Below are positions 35,357 through 45,630 of a stretch of DNA of 64,000 bases, piece after piece (within the stretch, counting starts at the first letter, position 1; each line of letters starts with the position of its first letter). Under the pieces are notes generated by a model, which made no database searches, was not told the origin of the DNA, and saw only the letters and a list, made by a program, of their open reading frames with translations. The translations under genes were made by a program, and so were the position numbers. Where the stretch lies: contig NZ_JAASTZ010000005.1 in the NCBI RefSeq assembly GCF_014322765.1, positions 1 through 64,000 of the forward strand. The letters are read 5' to 3'. This stretch comes from Listeria immobilis. Lineage in GTDB: Bacteria; Bacillota; Bacilli; Lactobacillales; Listeriaceae.

Positions 35357-36295
35357 TTATTTACCCCAACGAATAATTAAAGCACCCCATGTTAACCCGC
35401 CGCCAAATCCAACGAGCAACACATTATCGTCCTCTTTAATACGTCCTTCTTCTACTGCATCAACTAAAGCTAGGGCTATCGAGGATGAAGATGTATTACC
35501 ATATTTATGGACAGTTTTCATTAATTTTTCTTCTGGTAAATTCAAACGTTCACGAGAAGCTTCCATTATCCGAATATTTGCTTGGTGTGGAATTAATAAG
35601 TCTAATTCTTCTTTTTCAAGTCCAGCACTCTCAAGCACACGTAATGATGCTTCTCCCATTTGACGAACTGCAAATCGGAAAACTTCTCGTCCATTCATAT
35701 AGATTTTTTTGTTTTCATCTAGGTTCAAGTATTTACCACCTGAACCATCAGAACCCAAATCAAAGGAAAGCAAGCCACGATTATCAGAAACTGGTCCCAT
35801 TACAACCGCACCAGCTCCGTCTCCAAACAGAACTGCAGTTGCACGATCATCCCAATTAGTGATTTTCGATAACTTATCTGCACCTACAACTACGATATTT
35901 TTATAAGCACCTGTTTTAATAAATTGAGCAGCTGTTACAACTCCAAAAGTAAATCCGGCACATGCTGCTTCAACATCCATCCCAGCTGCATTTTTTGCTC
36001 CTAAGCGATCCTGGATGATGTTAGCCACAGATGGGAAAGTTGCTTCTTGAGTTACTGTTGCTACAATAAATAAATCAATATCATCTGGTGTTAATCCAGC
36101 ATTTTTTATTGCTACTTTTGCTGCTTCATATGCTAAATCATGCGTATATTCATCATCACGAGCAATTCTTCTTTCTTCAATTCCAGTACGTGTACGAATC
36201 CACTCATCAGATGTTTCCATTATTTTTTCTAAATCAAAGTTTGTTAGTATTCTTTCAGGTACGTATTTACCTACTCCTAAAATTCCTGCGTTCAT
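35357..36295 (-). CDS. fabH: 3-oxoacyl-ACP synthase III (FabH)
   Basis: 312 residues. The triad is Cys112 ([10 protein letters not shown]), His in IPHQANIRI (near 238) and Asn in KYGNTSSSS (near 268). FabH starts fatty acid chains; in Listeria it uses branched acyl-CoA primers, which gives anteiso lipids and cold fitness. GGAGGAG lies upstream of the ATG. A palindrome resembling a FapR operator overlaps its promoter. Confidence 0.95.
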   Translation of the reverse strand: MNAGILGVGKYVPERILTNFDLEKIMETSDEWIRTRTGIEERRIARDDEYTHDLAYEAAKVAIKNAGLTPDDIDLFIVATVTQEATFPSVANIIQDRLGAKNAAGMDVEAACAGFTFGVVTAAQFIKTGAYKNIVVVGADKLSKITNWDDRATAVLFGDGAGAVVMGPVSDNRGLLSFDLGSDGSGGKYLNLDENKKIYMNGREVFRFAVRQMGEASLRVLESAGLEKEELDLLIPHQANIRIMEASRERLNLPEEKLMKTVHKYGNTSSSSIALALVDAVEEGRIKEDDNVLLVGFGGGLTWGALIIRWGK

Positions 36296-36353
36296 GTGTT
36301 CTCCTCCATATCAACCTACATCAGGATAAATATTCATTTCTCCTGGATATTTT

Positions 36354-36398
36354 TTATGACCTGGTCCTAATTTTAACAGAGAACTCTTCATTACGCAA
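36354..36398 (-). promoter_or_regulatory. fabH promoter with FapR-like operator
   Basis: On the minus strand TTGCGT (36393-36398), a 17-base spacer and TAAAAT (36370-36375) form the promoter. The palindrome TTATGACCTGGTCCTAA at 36354-36370 begins at the -10 and covers the start site. It resembles the FapR operators of fab genes in Bacillales, which respond to malonyl-CoA. Confidence 0.7.
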
Positions 36399-36417
36399 TT
36401 GGATTGCAATTTTTATT

Positions 36418-37512
36418 TTATTTCGCAACTTTTTCTGGATTGTTTTCTGCAAATCCGCTAGCTTTAGACCAACCAATAATCTTGCCATCCTCTGATTTCA
36501 CACGATACCAATATTCATTTTTCACATCTGCACGACGATCAATATCTAACTCCTGACCCTTATAATCGTTTAATGCAGAAATAACTTTAGAATTATCTTC
36601 TACGGGATAGGCATAAATTTTTTGGTTCGAATCTGTTACATATTTATCTAGTTTTACATTTGTTTCATTTTTAGGGGTATAGAAAACTTTTACTGCCTTG
36701 CTATTAATCCAACCAATTTGTTTACCTTGGTCTTGCAGATTATACCAAGTTCCTTGTTTGGTTGTTGCTTTATCAGTAATTCTAAGTGATTTATTTTGAT
36801 ATTGTTTAGCATCAGTTGCTTTTTCAGCGCCTTCAGTGTTGTATGGTTTTGTCCAAATTGTTTCTTGTGGATTCGCTATTTCTGCATAAGCTAATTGTTT
36901 TTCGGTAGAGGTTACTGTATCGTATACATTATCATAATTATTTAAATCATACTTTTCAATGGTTGAAATGAGCTTTTCTGCGTATGCTGGATCTGTCGCA
37001 TAGCCAGCATCTTGAATAGCATACGCTGCTTTCTTATAGTCCTTCTCTCCTATAACTGCTGCATATAAATTCGCATTGCCGGACACCCCATTAACAAATA
37101 ATTGTGCATGGTCTACTAAAGATGCTTTCTTATCTGGATATTTTCTGAAATCTGCTTGAGTATGGTATGCTTTGCCTCCGCTAAATTCTTGTGTCCCCAT
37201 CGAAACAGATTCACTATTATAGCTTCCTTTAATTCCAAATAAGTTATTCCCTGTTGTTGATAATCCACTCTTACCCCAATTAGATTCTAAAATAGCTTGT
37301 GCTAATGTAACGCTGGTCAATATTTTTTCTTCTTTTTGTAAATCTTGTGCGTCGCTTGCTATTGATTGAATAAATTGTTGTTGTGATAAAGTCATTCCTG
37401 ACTGGCTTGTAGCAGTTTGACTTGCTTTAGCTTCCTCTGCATGAGCAAAAGGTAAAAATGTTGAACTTACGATTGTGCTAGCTAGTATAATTTGTGTGAA
37501 TTTCTTTTTCAT
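36418..37512 (-). CDS. Secreted GH73 N-acetylglucosaminidase-type autolysin
   Basis: 364 residues from the ATG at 37512, where a signal peptide begins (MKKKFTQIILAST, cleavage near AHA-EE); an in-frame ATG at 37596 would bury it. The GH73 domain (about 45-195) has the catalytic Glu in AQAILESNWGKSG and the family Y-A-T-D-P-A-Y motif. Two or three SH3-like GW-type modules follow (about 215-360, with GWINSKAV and GWSKASG). The protein would cut glycan strands and stay loosely wall-bound. An AGGAAG about 12 bases before the start is a rather distant ribosome binding site. Confidence 0.85.
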   Translation of the reverse strand: MKKKFTQIILASTIVSSTFLPFAHAEEAKASQTATSQSGMTLSQQQFIQSIASDAQDLQKEEKILTSVTLAQAILESNWGKSGLSTTGNNLFGIKGSYNSESVSMGTQEFSGGKAYHTQADFRKYPDKKASLVDHAQLFVNGVSGNANLYAAVIGEKDYKKAAYAIQDAGYATDPAYAEKLISTIEKYDLNNYDNVYDTVTSTEKQLAYAEIANPQETIWTKPYNTEGAEKATDAKQYQNKSLRITDKATTKQGTWYNLQDQGKQIGWINSKAVKVFYTPKNETNVKLDKYVTDSNQKIYAYPVEDNSKVISALNDYKGQELDIDRRADVKNEYWYRVKSEDGKIIGWSKASGFAENNPEKVAK

Positions 37513-37860
37513 TATCAGTCGGCACTTCCTATCCAAATTAGTTAATTCCCCCAATTTAAATGGCTCTGTCTCTGTTAACCTTCTACATTCTAGCATTTTA
37601 AATCTGAGAGCTTACTAACTTTTTGATGAAAGTTTTATCATAAAGCAAGCTAATTGGCTGTATGAAAGGAATTGTGGATAGCTATTTACATTTGACAATA
37701 TTATGACATTCGTTTTGTTAGCTCTTAATATTTATATTCTCCATCGCTTCACTTAATCCTCTCTATTTGCTGATAATCCTATTTTCTAAAGAGATTTGAT
37801 TGGATAATCAAGTTTTATATGCTAAAATATATTATGAAATAGATGAAATGAGGTGTAAGG
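37513..37860. other. Divergent region between the autolysin and the DUF2929 gene
   Basis: A plus-strand promoter is seen at 37800-37828. On the minus strand an extended -10 (TGCTAGAAT near 37590) may serve the autolysin. A short dyad GATTGGATAATC lies at 37798-37809. Nothing coding was seen. Confidence 0.5.
37800..37828 (+). promoter_or_regulatory. Promoter of the DUF2929 gene
   Basis: TTGGAT at 37800-37805, 17-base spacer, then TGCTAAAAT with the -10 hexamer at 37823-37828 (extended -10). Confidence 0.7.
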
Positions 37861-38049
37861 ATGCGTTACGTGGTGACTGTATTTTGGATATTCGTCCTTT
37901 CTTTAATGGCAGAATTCGTTCTTTCTTCCATGTTATATGTATCATTTGATATGACACGAGCTCTTATATTAGGGGCGGGCTTATCCTTCTTCATTATTTT
38001 AATCACTTTCTTAATGCCTAAAGATAGCGAAGTTTATGACTTTAAGTAA
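37861..38049 (+). CDS. YjzD/DUF2929-like small membrane protein
   Basis: 62 residues with GAGGTG upstream of the ATG. Two membrane helices (about 3-28 and 33-52) are joined by F-D-M-T-R, and the end is M-P-K-D-S-E-V-Y-D-F. This matches the DUF2929 family, which in Bacillus also sits beside fabH-fabF. Its function is unknown; the conserved position suggests a link with the membrane or lipid synthesis. Confidence 0.75.
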   Translation: MRYVVTVFWIFVLSLMAEFVLSSMLYVSFDMTRALILGAGLSFFIILITFLMPKDSEVYDFK

Positions 38050-38089
38050 ACATCCAACTTTCTGTTAGCTAGAGTGCGTAATGTACTCA

Positions 38090-38140
38090 AAAAAAGAACC
38101 TCTTTCTAAGTTATTAAGCTTAGAAAGAGGCTCTTTTTCT
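38090..38140. terminator. Bidirectional terminator between the DUF2929 gene and gpmA
   Basis: AAAAAGAACCTCTTTCTAAG pairs with CTTAGAAAGAGGCTCTTTTT apart from one mismatch; strong A- and T-runs flank both sides. Confidence 0.9.
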
Positions 38141-38828
38141 ATTTATCCAAGTAATATTTATTTACTGGCTTTAATTCATTATTTAACTCACATACAAGTG
38201 GTACACCTGTTGGAATTTCTAACTCCATTATTTCATCGTCGCTGATTCCCTCTAAAAACTTCACTAAGGCCCGCAAACTGTTACCGTGTGCAGCAATAAC
38301 AACGCGCTTTCCTTCTTTAATTTCTGGGGCAATTGTATCCATCCAATAAGGAATAACTCGTTCTAATGTTACTTTTAAGTTTTCGCCTGATGGAATCGCA
38401 TGTGTGTCAAGCAGCTGATAGCGACGATCATTTTTTGCTTGTCTTTCGTCGTTTTCTTCTAATAATGGTGGTAGTGTATCATAGCTTCTCCGCCATTTTT
38501 GGACTTGATCTGCTCCATATTTTTCTGCTGTTTCCTGTTTGTTTAGGCCTTGAAGTGCTCCGTAATGTCGCTCATTTAAGCGCCAAGATTTATTTACTGG
38601 AATCCACATTTGGTCGGATTCTTCTAAAACAAAATTTAATGTTTTAATAGCTCTTGTTAATACTGAAGTAAAAGCTACATCGAATTCTAAACCAGCTTCT
38701 TTAATTCGTTTTCCAGCATTTTTTGCTTCAATCACGCCTTCTTCCGATAAATCAACATCGTGCCAACCTGTAAATAAATTCAATTTGTTCCATTCACTTT
38801 GGCCATGACGTATTAATACTAGTTTCAT
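38139..38828 (-). CDS. gpmA: 2,3-bisphosphoglycerate-dependent phosphoglycerate mutase
   Basis: 229 residues from the ATG at 38828, with GGAAGGATGAGGAAG upstream. The phosphohistidine motif [10 protein letters not shown] includes His8, and the second catalytic His is in [24 protein letters not shown] and [10 protein letters not shown] are typical of cofactor-dependent enzymes. It interconverts 3- and 2-phosphoglycerate; Listeria also has a cofactor-independent enzyme elsewhere in the genome. Confidence 0.93.
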   Translation of the reverse strand: MKLVLIRHGQSEWNKLNLFTGWHDVDLSEEGVIEAKNAGKRIKEAGLEFDVAFTSVLTRAIKTLNFVLEESDQMWIPVNKSWRLNERHYGALQGLNKQETAEKYGADQVQKWRRSYDTLPPLLEENDERQAKNDRRYQLLDTHAIPSGENLKVTLERVIPYWMDTIAPEIKEGKRVVIAAHGNSLRALVKFLEGISDDEIMELEIPTGVPLVCELNNELKPVNKYYLDK

Positions 38829-38919
38829 CTTCCTCATCCTTCCGTTTTTCATCTATTATAAAACGACTAATCCAACAAAAGTTTTCCCTTTCAAACTAAA
38901 CATCAAACCTTTTGTTTTG

Positions 38920-41520
38920 TTATTCACTCACTTTAAATGTAAATTCATTGTCCAGGAGGTCGATTTCTACAGATGAATGCGGAAGAACCTGACCAGAAAC
39001 AATTTCTCTTGCTAGTGGTGTTTCTACATGGCGCACGATATAACGTTTCAACGGTCTTGCACCATAAACTGGATCATATGCTTCTTCTGCAATAAATGCT
39101 TTTGCAGCGTCTGAAATGCTTATACTAATTTCTTGATCTTTCAAACGGATTTGAAGTTCTTCTACTAGTTTTTCTACAATACCTTTAATGTCAGCTAGCG
39201 TTAATGGTTTAAATAAAATAATATCATCAACACGATTTAAAAATTCAGGTTTAAATTCACTTTGTAAAATTTGCATCACATCTTCTTCGAGTTCAGGTGA
39301 TATTTCTCCTTTTTCAGTTCTATCTAGAAGTAAATTAGAACCAATATTTGATGTCATTATAATTACGGTATTTTTAAAATCAATTAAGCGACCTTGTGAA
39401 TCCGTAATACGACCATCATCTAATACTTGGAGTAAAATATTAAACACATCTGGGTGTGCTTTTTCAATTTCATCCAGAAGTACAATGGAATATGGATTTC
39501 TTCTAACCGCTTCTGTTAATTGCCCCCCTTCCTCATAGCCAATATAGCCAGGAGGTGCTCCGACAAGTCTAGATACTGAATGTTTCTCCATATATTCAGA
39601 CATATCAATCCGAATCATATGATCTTCTGAATCAAACATATTAAAGGCAAGCGCTTTAGCAAGTTCTGTTTTACCTACACCAGTTGGTCCGAGGAAAATA
39701 AAGGATCCGATTGGACGTTTAGGGTCCTTAATTCCTGCACGTGCACGAAGAACTGCATCGCTAACGAGTCTCACTGCATCATCTTGGCCGATTACTTTTT
39801 GATGAAGAACGTCTGCTAATTTTAGTAGTTTTTCGCGCTCACCTTCTACTAACTTAGTAACTGGAATGCCTGTCCAACGTCCGACGATTTCTGCAATTTC
39901 ATTTTCTGTTACTTCTTCTTGTAAAATCCGGTCCTCTTGAGCTGTTTTTTCTCGGTTTTCTTTTTCTAGTGCTAAAAGTTCTTTTTCTACAGCTGGAATT
40001 TTACCATGGCGTAATTCAGCAGCTTTATTTAAGTCATAGTTATTTTCAGCCTCTTCTAATTCATGACGTAAATGATCAATTTGTTCCCGGACTTCACGAA
40101 TTTTACTTATTTCGCTTTTTTCAGCTTCCCATTTGGACTTCATTTTATTTGCTTCTTCTTTATAATCAGCTAGTTCTCGTTGAAGTATTTCCAGACGGCG
40201 TTCGCTTGCTGGATCTTTTTCTTCTTTGAGAGCAGCTTCCTCGATTTCTAGTTGCATTACTTTTCTAGTCACTTCATCCAATTCACTCGGCATAGAATCA
40301 ATCTCCACGCGAATCGTAGCGCATGCTTCATCTACCAAATCAATTGCTTTGTCAGGTAAAAAACGATCTGTGATATAACGATTGGATAAACTTGCTGCAG
40401 CGACTAAAGCATTATCATGGATATTAACGCCGTGATGAATTTCAAAACGTTCTTTCAATCCGCGCAATATGGATACAGTATCTTCCACAGTTGGTTCTGG
40501 AACAAGTACTTTTTGAAAACGTCTTTCTAGTGCTGCATCTTTTTCGATGTATTGTCGGTATTCATCTAAAGTTGTTGCGCCAATACAGTGCAGCTCTCCC
40601 CTTGCTAACATTGGTTTTAACATATTGCCGGCATCCATTGCGCCGTCAGTTTTACCAGCTCCAACAATCGTGTGGATTTCATCAATGAATAATAAAATTT
40701 GCCCATCACTTTGCTTCACTTCTTGTAATACAGCTTTTAAACGCTCTTCAAATTCCCCACGATACTTGGCTCCAGCAATAAGTGAACCAATATCAAGCGA
40801 AATTATTGTTTTATCTTTAAGTCCTTCTGGTACATCTTTTCTAACAATACGTTGTGCTAAACCTTCGACAATTGCTGTTTTACCAACACCTGGTTCACCA
40901 ATTAACACAGGATTATTTTTTGTTTTTCGAGATAAAATCCGGATAACATTACGAATTTCTGTGTCACGACCAATAACGGGATCAAGTTTTCCGCTTCGTA
41001 CTTCTGCCACTAAATCTCGGCCATATTTGAGTAATGCTTCATAGTTTTCTTCTGCATTTTGGGAAGTCACTTTTTTTCCTCCTCTGATTTGTAAAATTGC
41101 TTCTTTTATTTGTTTTTTAGTTTTATTTTGTTTTTTTAGTTCTAAAGTGATTGGATTGGATTTTTGATCCATCACAGCTAAGATAAGGTGTTCGGTTGAT
41201 ACAAAATCGTCTTCCAACTGTTTTTGCTCTTTTTCAGCATCTCTTATTAATTGAAATAATGGTTGGCTCATGGCCTGACCGTAATTAACACCACTTCCAG
41301 AAACAACTGGAATTTTTTTCAAAGAATCTTCTACTATACGGTGAAGTGCACCCGTATCTACTTCTGCTACATCATAAACTCGTTTCGTAAAATCACTTTC
41401 TGTTAAAAGGACTTGGAAAATATGAGCTACATCTATTTCTTGGTTTTCTGATGCTATAGCTAGATTTTTCGCATCCGCAATTGTTTGCTGGACTTGTTGT
41501 GTAAATTTTTGTAAATCCAT
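38920..41520 (-). CDS. clpB: Disaggregase ClpB
   Basis: 866 residues from the ATG at 41520 (AAGGAGG upstream). Domains in order: N-domain (about 1-145), AAA-1 with GEPGVGKT (near 205), the long middle coiled coil (about 405-525), and AAA-2 with GPTGVGKT (near 605). The K-Y-R-G-E-F-E-E-R pore region is intact. No ClpP-binding loop is evident, as expected. It works with DnaK to rescue aggregates after heat. Its promoter is covered by a CtsR box. Confidence 0.96.
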   Translation of the reverse strand: MDLQKFTQQVQQTIADAKNLAIASENQEIDVAHIFQVLLTESDFTKRVYDVAEVDTGALHRIVEDSLKKIPVVSGSGVNYGQAMSQPLFQLIRDAEKEQKQLEDDFVSTEHLILAVMDQKSNPITLELKKQNKTKKQIKEAILQIRGGKKVTSQNAEENYEALLKYGRDLVAEVRSGKLDPVIGRDTEIRNVIRILSRKTKNNPVLIGEPGVGKTAIVEGLAQRIVRKDVPEGLKDKTIISLDIGSLIAGAKYRGEFEERLKAVLQEVKQSDGQILLFIDEIHTIVGAGKTDGAMDAGNMLKPMLARGELHCIGATTLDEYRQYIEKDAALERRFQKVLVPEPTVEDTVSILRGLKERFEIHHGVNIHDNALVAAASLSNRYITDRFLPDKAIDLVDEACATIRVEIDSMPSELDEVTRKVMQLEIEEAALKEEKDPASERRLEILQRELADYKEEANKMKSKWEAEKSEISKIREVREQIDHLRHELEEAENNYDLNKAAELRHGKIPAVEKELLALEKENREKTAQEDRILQEEVTENEIAEIVGRWTGIPVTKLVEGEREKLLKLADVLHQKVIGQDDAVRLVSDAVLRARAGIKDPKRPIGSFIFLGPTGVGKTELAKALAFNMFDSEDHMIRIDMSEYMEKHSVSRLVGAPPGYIGYEEGGQLTEAVRRNPYSIVLLDEIEKAHPDVFNILLQVLDDGRITDSQGRLIDFKNTVIIMTSNIGSNLLLDRTEKGEISPELEEDVMQILQSEFKPEFLNRVDDIILFKPLTLADIKGIVEKLVEELQIRLKDQEISISISDAAKAFIAEEAYDPVYGARPLKRYIVRHVETPLAREIVSGQVLPHSSVEIDLLDNEFTFKVSE

Positions 41521-41547
41521 TAGTTTGTCCTCCTTATAAAAGATAAG

Positions 41548-41601
41548 TTTGACCATTTTTGACCTTAAGATTATTATAGAATTTTAAATGCTTTTTGTCT
41601 A
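41548..41601 (-). promoter_or_regulatory. clpB promoter with CtsR operator
   Basis: TAGACA (41596-41601), 17-base spacer and TATAAT (41573-41578) on the minus strand form the promoter. GGTCAAAAATGGTCAAA (41548-41564) is an exact CtsR heptad repeat just downstream of the -10. Confidence 0.93.
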
Positions 41602-41667
41602 ATAAAAACCATCTTTTTTATAGAAAAAAATCCACCAATTTTTAGGCTGGCAGATCTTTTGTTTTAC

Positions 41668-42345
41668 TTAGTTACGTCCTGTAAAAAGTCGTAATAAAAA
41701 CAGGAACAAGTTAAGGAAATCAAGATAAAGTGTAAGAGCAAGCATTGGTACATCATCAAGGTGAGTATCGCGCTTCATAATTTGATTAAAATCATACAAA
41801 ATATAGAGTGAAAAAATTAGTGTCCCGCCTGCTGATATAATCGTTGAAAGCATCGAACCTAGTGGTAAAAAGACACCTAAAAAACTAAATAGCACTAAAA
41901 TAATAATTGCCGCAAATAGAGCACTACTTAAAAACGATAAATCTTTTTTCATTTTTGAACCGATTAAAGCCAGTGTTGTGAATGTAACAGATGCTGTAAC
42001 AAATGCCATTAATACAGCCGCACCTTGTCCCGCACCAAAGTAATATGTCAAAGTAGGTCCGAGTGTTAAACCTGTGACAAAAGCAAAAGCTAACAAAACA
42101 GGATAGCCAATAATTTTATTAATGGTTTTACTTCTCCGTATTAAAATAGCCACAATTAAAAGAGCTATTTCAATAACAACAAGCGGTAAATAAAGTTCTG
42201 GACTTAGCTCACTTCCAACCGCAGCACCAACTGATGCAACTAACAAAGAAAATACAAACCAATTAAGAATTTTTTGCATAATAATTTGTTTATCCGTTCT
42301 TTTATCTGTATTTATGTGATCTGATGTTTGGCCAATTTCATTCAT
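41668..42345 (-). CDS. Bax inhibitor-1 / YetJ-like membrane protein
   Basis: 225 residues from the ATG at 42345 (AGAAGGAG upstream). Seven hydrophobic helices follow a polar N-terminus. The last part has ILYDFNQIMKRDTHLDDVPMLALTLYLDFLNLFLFLLRLF, with the two acidic residues that BI-1 proteins use in a pH-gated calcium leak (D in YDF and in LDF). The exact role in Listeria is unknown. Together with clpB and gpmA it is a normal core gene. Confidence 0.85.
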   Translation of the reverse strand: MNEIGQTSDHINTDKRTDKQIIMQKILNWFVFSLLVASVGAAVGSELSPELYLPLVVIEIALLIVAILIRRSKTINKIIGYPVLLAFAFVTGLTLGPTLTYYFGAGQGAAVLMAFVTASVTFTTLALIGSKMKKDLSFLSSALFAAIIILVLFSFLGVFLPLGSMLSTIISAGGTLIFSLYILYDFNQIMKRDTHLDDVPMLALTLYLDFLNLFLFLLRLFTGRN

Positions 42346-42430
42346 GAACATTTCTCCTTCTTCCAATTAATTTACTATAAGTATAGCAGACAACACCCTC
42401 TATTAATATCGGTCTTACGCTTGAAATTAA

Positions 42431-42458
42431 AAAAAGAAGCGCACAAGGCACTTCTTTA
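42431..42458 (-). terminator. Terminator of the HAD phosphatase gene
   Basis: AAAGAAGCGC pairs with GCACTTCTTT around a short loop; a T-run follows on the minus strand. It overlaps the stop codon by a few bases. Confidence 0.65.
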
Positions 42459-43235
42459 TATTAAACCCAATTTTTCTAACCCGAGTTTAATCCCATCATT
42501 ATTATTATCCTTGGTAACAAAACTTGCTTGTTCTTTTAGATGTGGAACCGCATTTTCCATTGCTACCGAGTAATTGACGGCACCAAACATTTCTAGATCG
42601 TTCATACCGTCACCAAAAGCATAAGTGGGAACATCTTGATAACCCATAACTTCAAGTAGTTTTGCAATGCCCACTGCTTTTGAGCCACCTTTTCGAAGTA
42701 CATCGTTGCTAAATGGCGTGTTACGTATAAATTGTAATTCTTTAAAACGCTCTGGAAAATATTCATCACCTGATTCTAACAATAAAAGTGCCATATTAAT
42801 TGTTTCTTTTTTATACATATCCGCTATTACCATTGGTGTCGGTTCGCCTAAAAAATCATAATGCGCTTTTACAACCGGAGTAATAGCTGATGCACCAATT
42901 CGTTTATCATTATAATAGCAAACTTCTACATTTTGCGATTTAGCTTCTTGAGTTAGACGTTCTAATAATTCTTCCTCTAAGATATCTTCATAGACTTTTT
43001 CCCTTTCGAAAATAACCATTTGTCCGTTCATTATCACTGCTGATTCGATACCAGTAACTTCCATTTGATGGCTTATTTCTGTAAGTGTCCGTCCAGTAGC
43101 AATAACAGGAATAATCTTATTTTCACGCAACTTTTCTAGTGCATAAAGCGAGCTATCTAGCACTGTTGATTCATTATTTAAAAGTGTTCCATCCATATCA
43201 AAAAAACAAATCCCATGTGGTTTCAAATTATTCAT
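42456..43235 (-). CDS. HAD-superfamily phosphatase, Cof type
   Basis: 259 residues. Motif I is FFDMDGTLL (nucleophile Asp13), motif II V-I-A-T-G-R-T (near 44-50), and motif IV FGDGMNDLEMF (near 206-216), with Lys184 for motif III. The C2B cap between motifs II and III places it with YitU/YwpJ-like sugar-phosphate or nucleotide phosphatases. The substrate cannot be predicted. It stands alone on the minus strand after the pseudogene. Confidence 0.87.
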   Translation of the reverse strand: MNNLKPHGICFFDMDGTLLNNESTVLDSSLYALEKLRENKIIPVIATGRTLTEISHQMEVTGIESAVIMNGQMVIFEREKVYEDILEEELLERLTQEAKSQNVEVCYYNDKRIGASAITPVVKAHYDFLGEPTPMVIADMYKKETINMALLLLESGDEYFPERFKELQFIRNTPFSNDVLRKGGSKAVGIAKLLEVMGYQDVPTYAFGDGMNDLEMFGAVNYSVAMENAVPHLKEQASFVTKDNNNDGIKLGLEKLGLI

Positions 43236-43289
43236 CCTCTACTAACATAATATATTCATCTTACCAATGTTATGCATGGAAAGTAAAGG

Positions 43290-44075
43290 CTATTTATACA
43301 TCACAAAATCACCAGTGTGTTCAAAGCCAAGACGATGATAAATCTCTCCAGCAACTGGGTTATCATAAAACAAACAAGGTTTTTTCCCTTCTGCAAGAAC
43401 ATCACAACATAATTTTTTTAGTAGTGTGCTTGCAAACCCCTTTTGTCTGTATTTTGATCTAGTTGCAACACCCGTAATCATTGCTGAAAAAGAATTTTCC
43501 GCAGAAGTTTCTGCTACTGCAACAATTTCTTGATTTTGTTCAATATAATAAATTCGTTTCACACCTTGTTTAATTTGGCGAATAATTAATTCTTCATTTT
43601 CTTCTCAAGTACCAAATTCGTTAATATTTGTTCGCATTTTGATGATAGCTGCAACATCTTCTGGAGCAGCCGTCCGTACGATAACATCTTGATTGACGGA
43701 TATACGGTTAACATGTTCACATTCACAAAAATATGTATCTTGTCTTCTTTTGGCAAGTTTTGGTAAAAATGGTTCTAGCACTTGTGTGACACGAGAAATT
43801 CCACTAATTTCGTATTTCTTATCTTTTGCAATTATTTCTGAAAAAGCTTTTGCATCAAAATTAGCATCTTTTGAATAAGGTAAGTAAAATTTATCAAATC
43901 TAAGTAACACAGCATGTAAGTTACCAGTTGGATCAAATTCACCCCAAAGATTTTGAACATCACTATCATAACCAAAATTTTCAATATCCCCAATAATAAA
44001 CAAATTTAGGGTTGCTTCTACTTTCAAAAGTGCCATTACTTCTTCATTATCAGATACAGTCAGTTTTCTAATCAT
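43290..44075 (-). pseudogene. GNAT acetyltransferase gene interrupted by one in-frame TGA
   Basis: The reading frame opens at the ATG at 44075 (AGGAGTG upstream), runs to a TGA at 43605-43607, and then continues in the same frame to 43290. Both halves belong together: the first (156 residues) has an N-terminal GNAT-like domain, and the second carries the acetyl-CoA loop in T-R-S-K-Y-R-Q-K-G-F-A-S-T-L-L and ends G-F-E-H-T-G-D-F. The joined product would be about 261 residues. The stop follows N-E-F-G-T and could be a CGA (Arg) to TGA change. The second half has only a GTG at 43562 and no good ribosome binding site. A sequencing error is possible. Confidence 0.8.
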
Positions 44076-44162
44076 GTGTCACACTCCTATTTTGAAAATT
44101 GTCTTCATTTTACGTGAGTTAGTTAGGTTCGTCAAGCCCCTAAACTTCCTAGCTCATTGCAT

Positions 44163-44197
44163 AAAAAAAGTTTGGGAGGTTCGCTCCCAAACTTTTT
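44163..44197 (-). terminator. Terminator of the small HTH gene
   Basis: AAAAAGTTTGGGAG pairs perfectly with CTCCCAAACTTTTT around a GTTCG-type loop, at the end of the HTH gene. Confidence 0.88.
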
Positions 44198-44540
44198 ATG
44201 ATTCATAATGAATTTCGCCAATTTTCAACATAAGACTAATTGCGTTAAATTTTTCATCCCCAAGATGCATTTTATTTGTATCTTGAAATGTAATAGGCGC
44301 GGATGTAATAGCTTCTTTAGGTTGCTCAAAAAACTTTTCCTCTAATGCTAAACTTTCTGTAATTTGCATTATGTATTTTTGAAACTTATTTTCATTTCTC
44401 ATTTTTCCAATCATCAATGCTTTTAACGTATTCTGTGAGATTCCAACCGCCGTAGCAAATGTTCTATTGGTATATCCGTTTATTTTCATATAAAGTGATA
44501 AATTAGTGGCAATTCTTTGTTTTTCTGCCTTGTTTTTCAT
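44196..44540 (-). CDS. Small XRE-like helix-turn-helix protein
   Basis: 114 residues; GGAGGTTGACC lies upstream of the ATG. The N-terminal 55 residues contain a helix-turn-helix (NRTFATAVGISQNTLKALMIGKM), and the remainder is variable with no recognised domain. It is probably a DNA-binding regulator. It lies directly downstream of hemH with a terminator between, where some Bacilli carry other heme genes, so a heme connection is possible but unsupported. Confidence 0.7.
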   Translation of the reverse strand: MKNKAEKQRIATNLSLYMKINGYTNRTFATAVGISQNTLKALMIGKMRNENKFQKYIMQITESLALEEKFFEQPKEAITSAPITFQDTNKMHLGDEKFNAISLMLKIGEIHYES

Positions 44541-44656
44541 TTAGGTCAACCTCCTAACCTTCTATATTTATCATTATGCCCGGTAAAGATGAGAAACAGA
44601 TTAAAACTTCATAGTATTTAGGTAATAACTTTGCAAACGTTTTCTTTCATTACCTA

Positions 44657-44692
44657 GAAAATGCCGAAATAATATCTATTCCGGCATTTTTT
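44657..44692 (-). terminator. Terminator of the hemEH operon
   Basis: AAAATGCCGAA and TTCCGGCATTTTTT form the stem, with a T-run on the minus strand. Confidence 0.85.
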
Positions 44693-44693
44693 C

Positions 44694-45623
44694 TTAATTT
44701 GTGTATTTATTCCATACAACCGTCCTTAATACTTCCAAAAATTCTGGATCGGCATTCGGCATAGGTGGGCGATGATACGCGGAACCAATTTCGTCTGTTA
44801 CCACTTTACATTCATAATCATTGTCATAAAGCACTTCTAAATGTTCGGCAACAAATCCAACCGGCGTATAAATAAAGTGTTTATATTTTTCTTTACCATA
44901 AAGCTCTCTTGTTAAATCCTGTACATCTGGTCCAAGCCAAGGTTCACCAGTTTTCCCTTCACTTTGCCAACCTAGCGCATAATGAGGGACAACTACTTTT
45001 TCAAAAATCATATCAGCAGTTTCTTGTAGTTGATCTGGATAAGGATCTTGATGTAGTTTGATTTTCTCAGGTAAACTGTGCGCTGAGACAATCAAGATAG
45101 TATCCATTAATTCATCGACTGGAATTTGTTTTGCAGTTGCATTAATTCTGTCGGCCCACATTTGGATAAATTTCGGCTCTTTATACCAATCATTAATTGA
45201 TTTGATTTCCATGCCGCCTAATTTATTTGCTGCTTCTTTTGCTCGTTTATTATAAGCTTCTACGCTAAAACTAGAATAATGTGGAGCTAAAACGATGGAA
45301 ATCACTTCTTCTATTCCATCTTCATGCATCGTTTTAACTGCATCTTCTATAAATGGTTCAATATGCTTTAAACCAATGTATGCTTTAAATTTTACTTCCG
45401 ATTGCGCTTGGTTTAATGCTCGCTCAAGTCCATAAGCTTGTTCTTCTGTAATTTTCGCAAGTGGTGACAACCCACCAATCGCATGGTAGCGTCCACGTAG
45501 ATCAGCAATCATTTCTTCGCTTGGTTTATGCCCATGACGAATATCTGTATAATAGCGTTCAATATCTTCATCTTTGTACGGGGTTCCATATGCCATAACT
45601 AGTAACCCAACTTTTTTAGTCAT
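44694..45623 (-). CDS. hemH: Coproporphyrin III ferrochelatase (HemH/CpfC)
   Basis: 309 residues. The metal-site His is in [11 protein letters not shown] (near 183) and the partner Glu in [14 protein letters not shown] (near 264). The N-terminal [25 protein letters not shown] is typical of the soluble Gram-positive enzyme. In Firmicutes this protein inserts iron into coproporphyrin III rather than protoporphyrin. It starts 7 bp after hemE and is co-transcribed with it. Confidence 0.94.
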   Translation of the reverse strand: MTKKVGLLVMAYGTPYKDEDIERYYTDIRHGHKPSEEMIADLRGRYHAIGGLSPLAKITEEQAYGLERALNQAQSEVKFKAYIGLKHIEPFIEDAVKTMHEDGIEEVISIVLAPHYSSFSVEAYNKRAKEAANKLGGMEIKSINDWYKEPKFIQMWADRINATAKQIPVDELMDTILIVSAHSLPEKIKLHQDPYPDQLQETADMIFEKVVVPHYALGWQSEGKTGEPWLGPDVQDLTRELYGKEKYKHFIYTPVGFVAEHLEVLYDNDYECKVVTDEIGSAYHRPPMPNADPEFLEVLRTVVWNKYTN

Positions 45624-45630
45624 TTGTTCA

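Noticed and set aside
37550-37590. TTAACA near the autolysin start as half of a PrfA box
   Set aside because: The second half is missing (GAGACAG follows) and it lies within the leader.
40547-41044. 165-codon plus-strand frame inside clpB
   Set aside because: It lies opposite a fully supported ClpB AAA domain, has no ribosome binding site and no protein-like composition.
43290-43562. A separate 90-residue acetyltransferase starting at GTG 43562
   Set aside because: It is in the same frame as the upstream part, lacks a clear ribosome binding site, and completes one GNAT domain, so it is treated as the 3' part of a broken gene.
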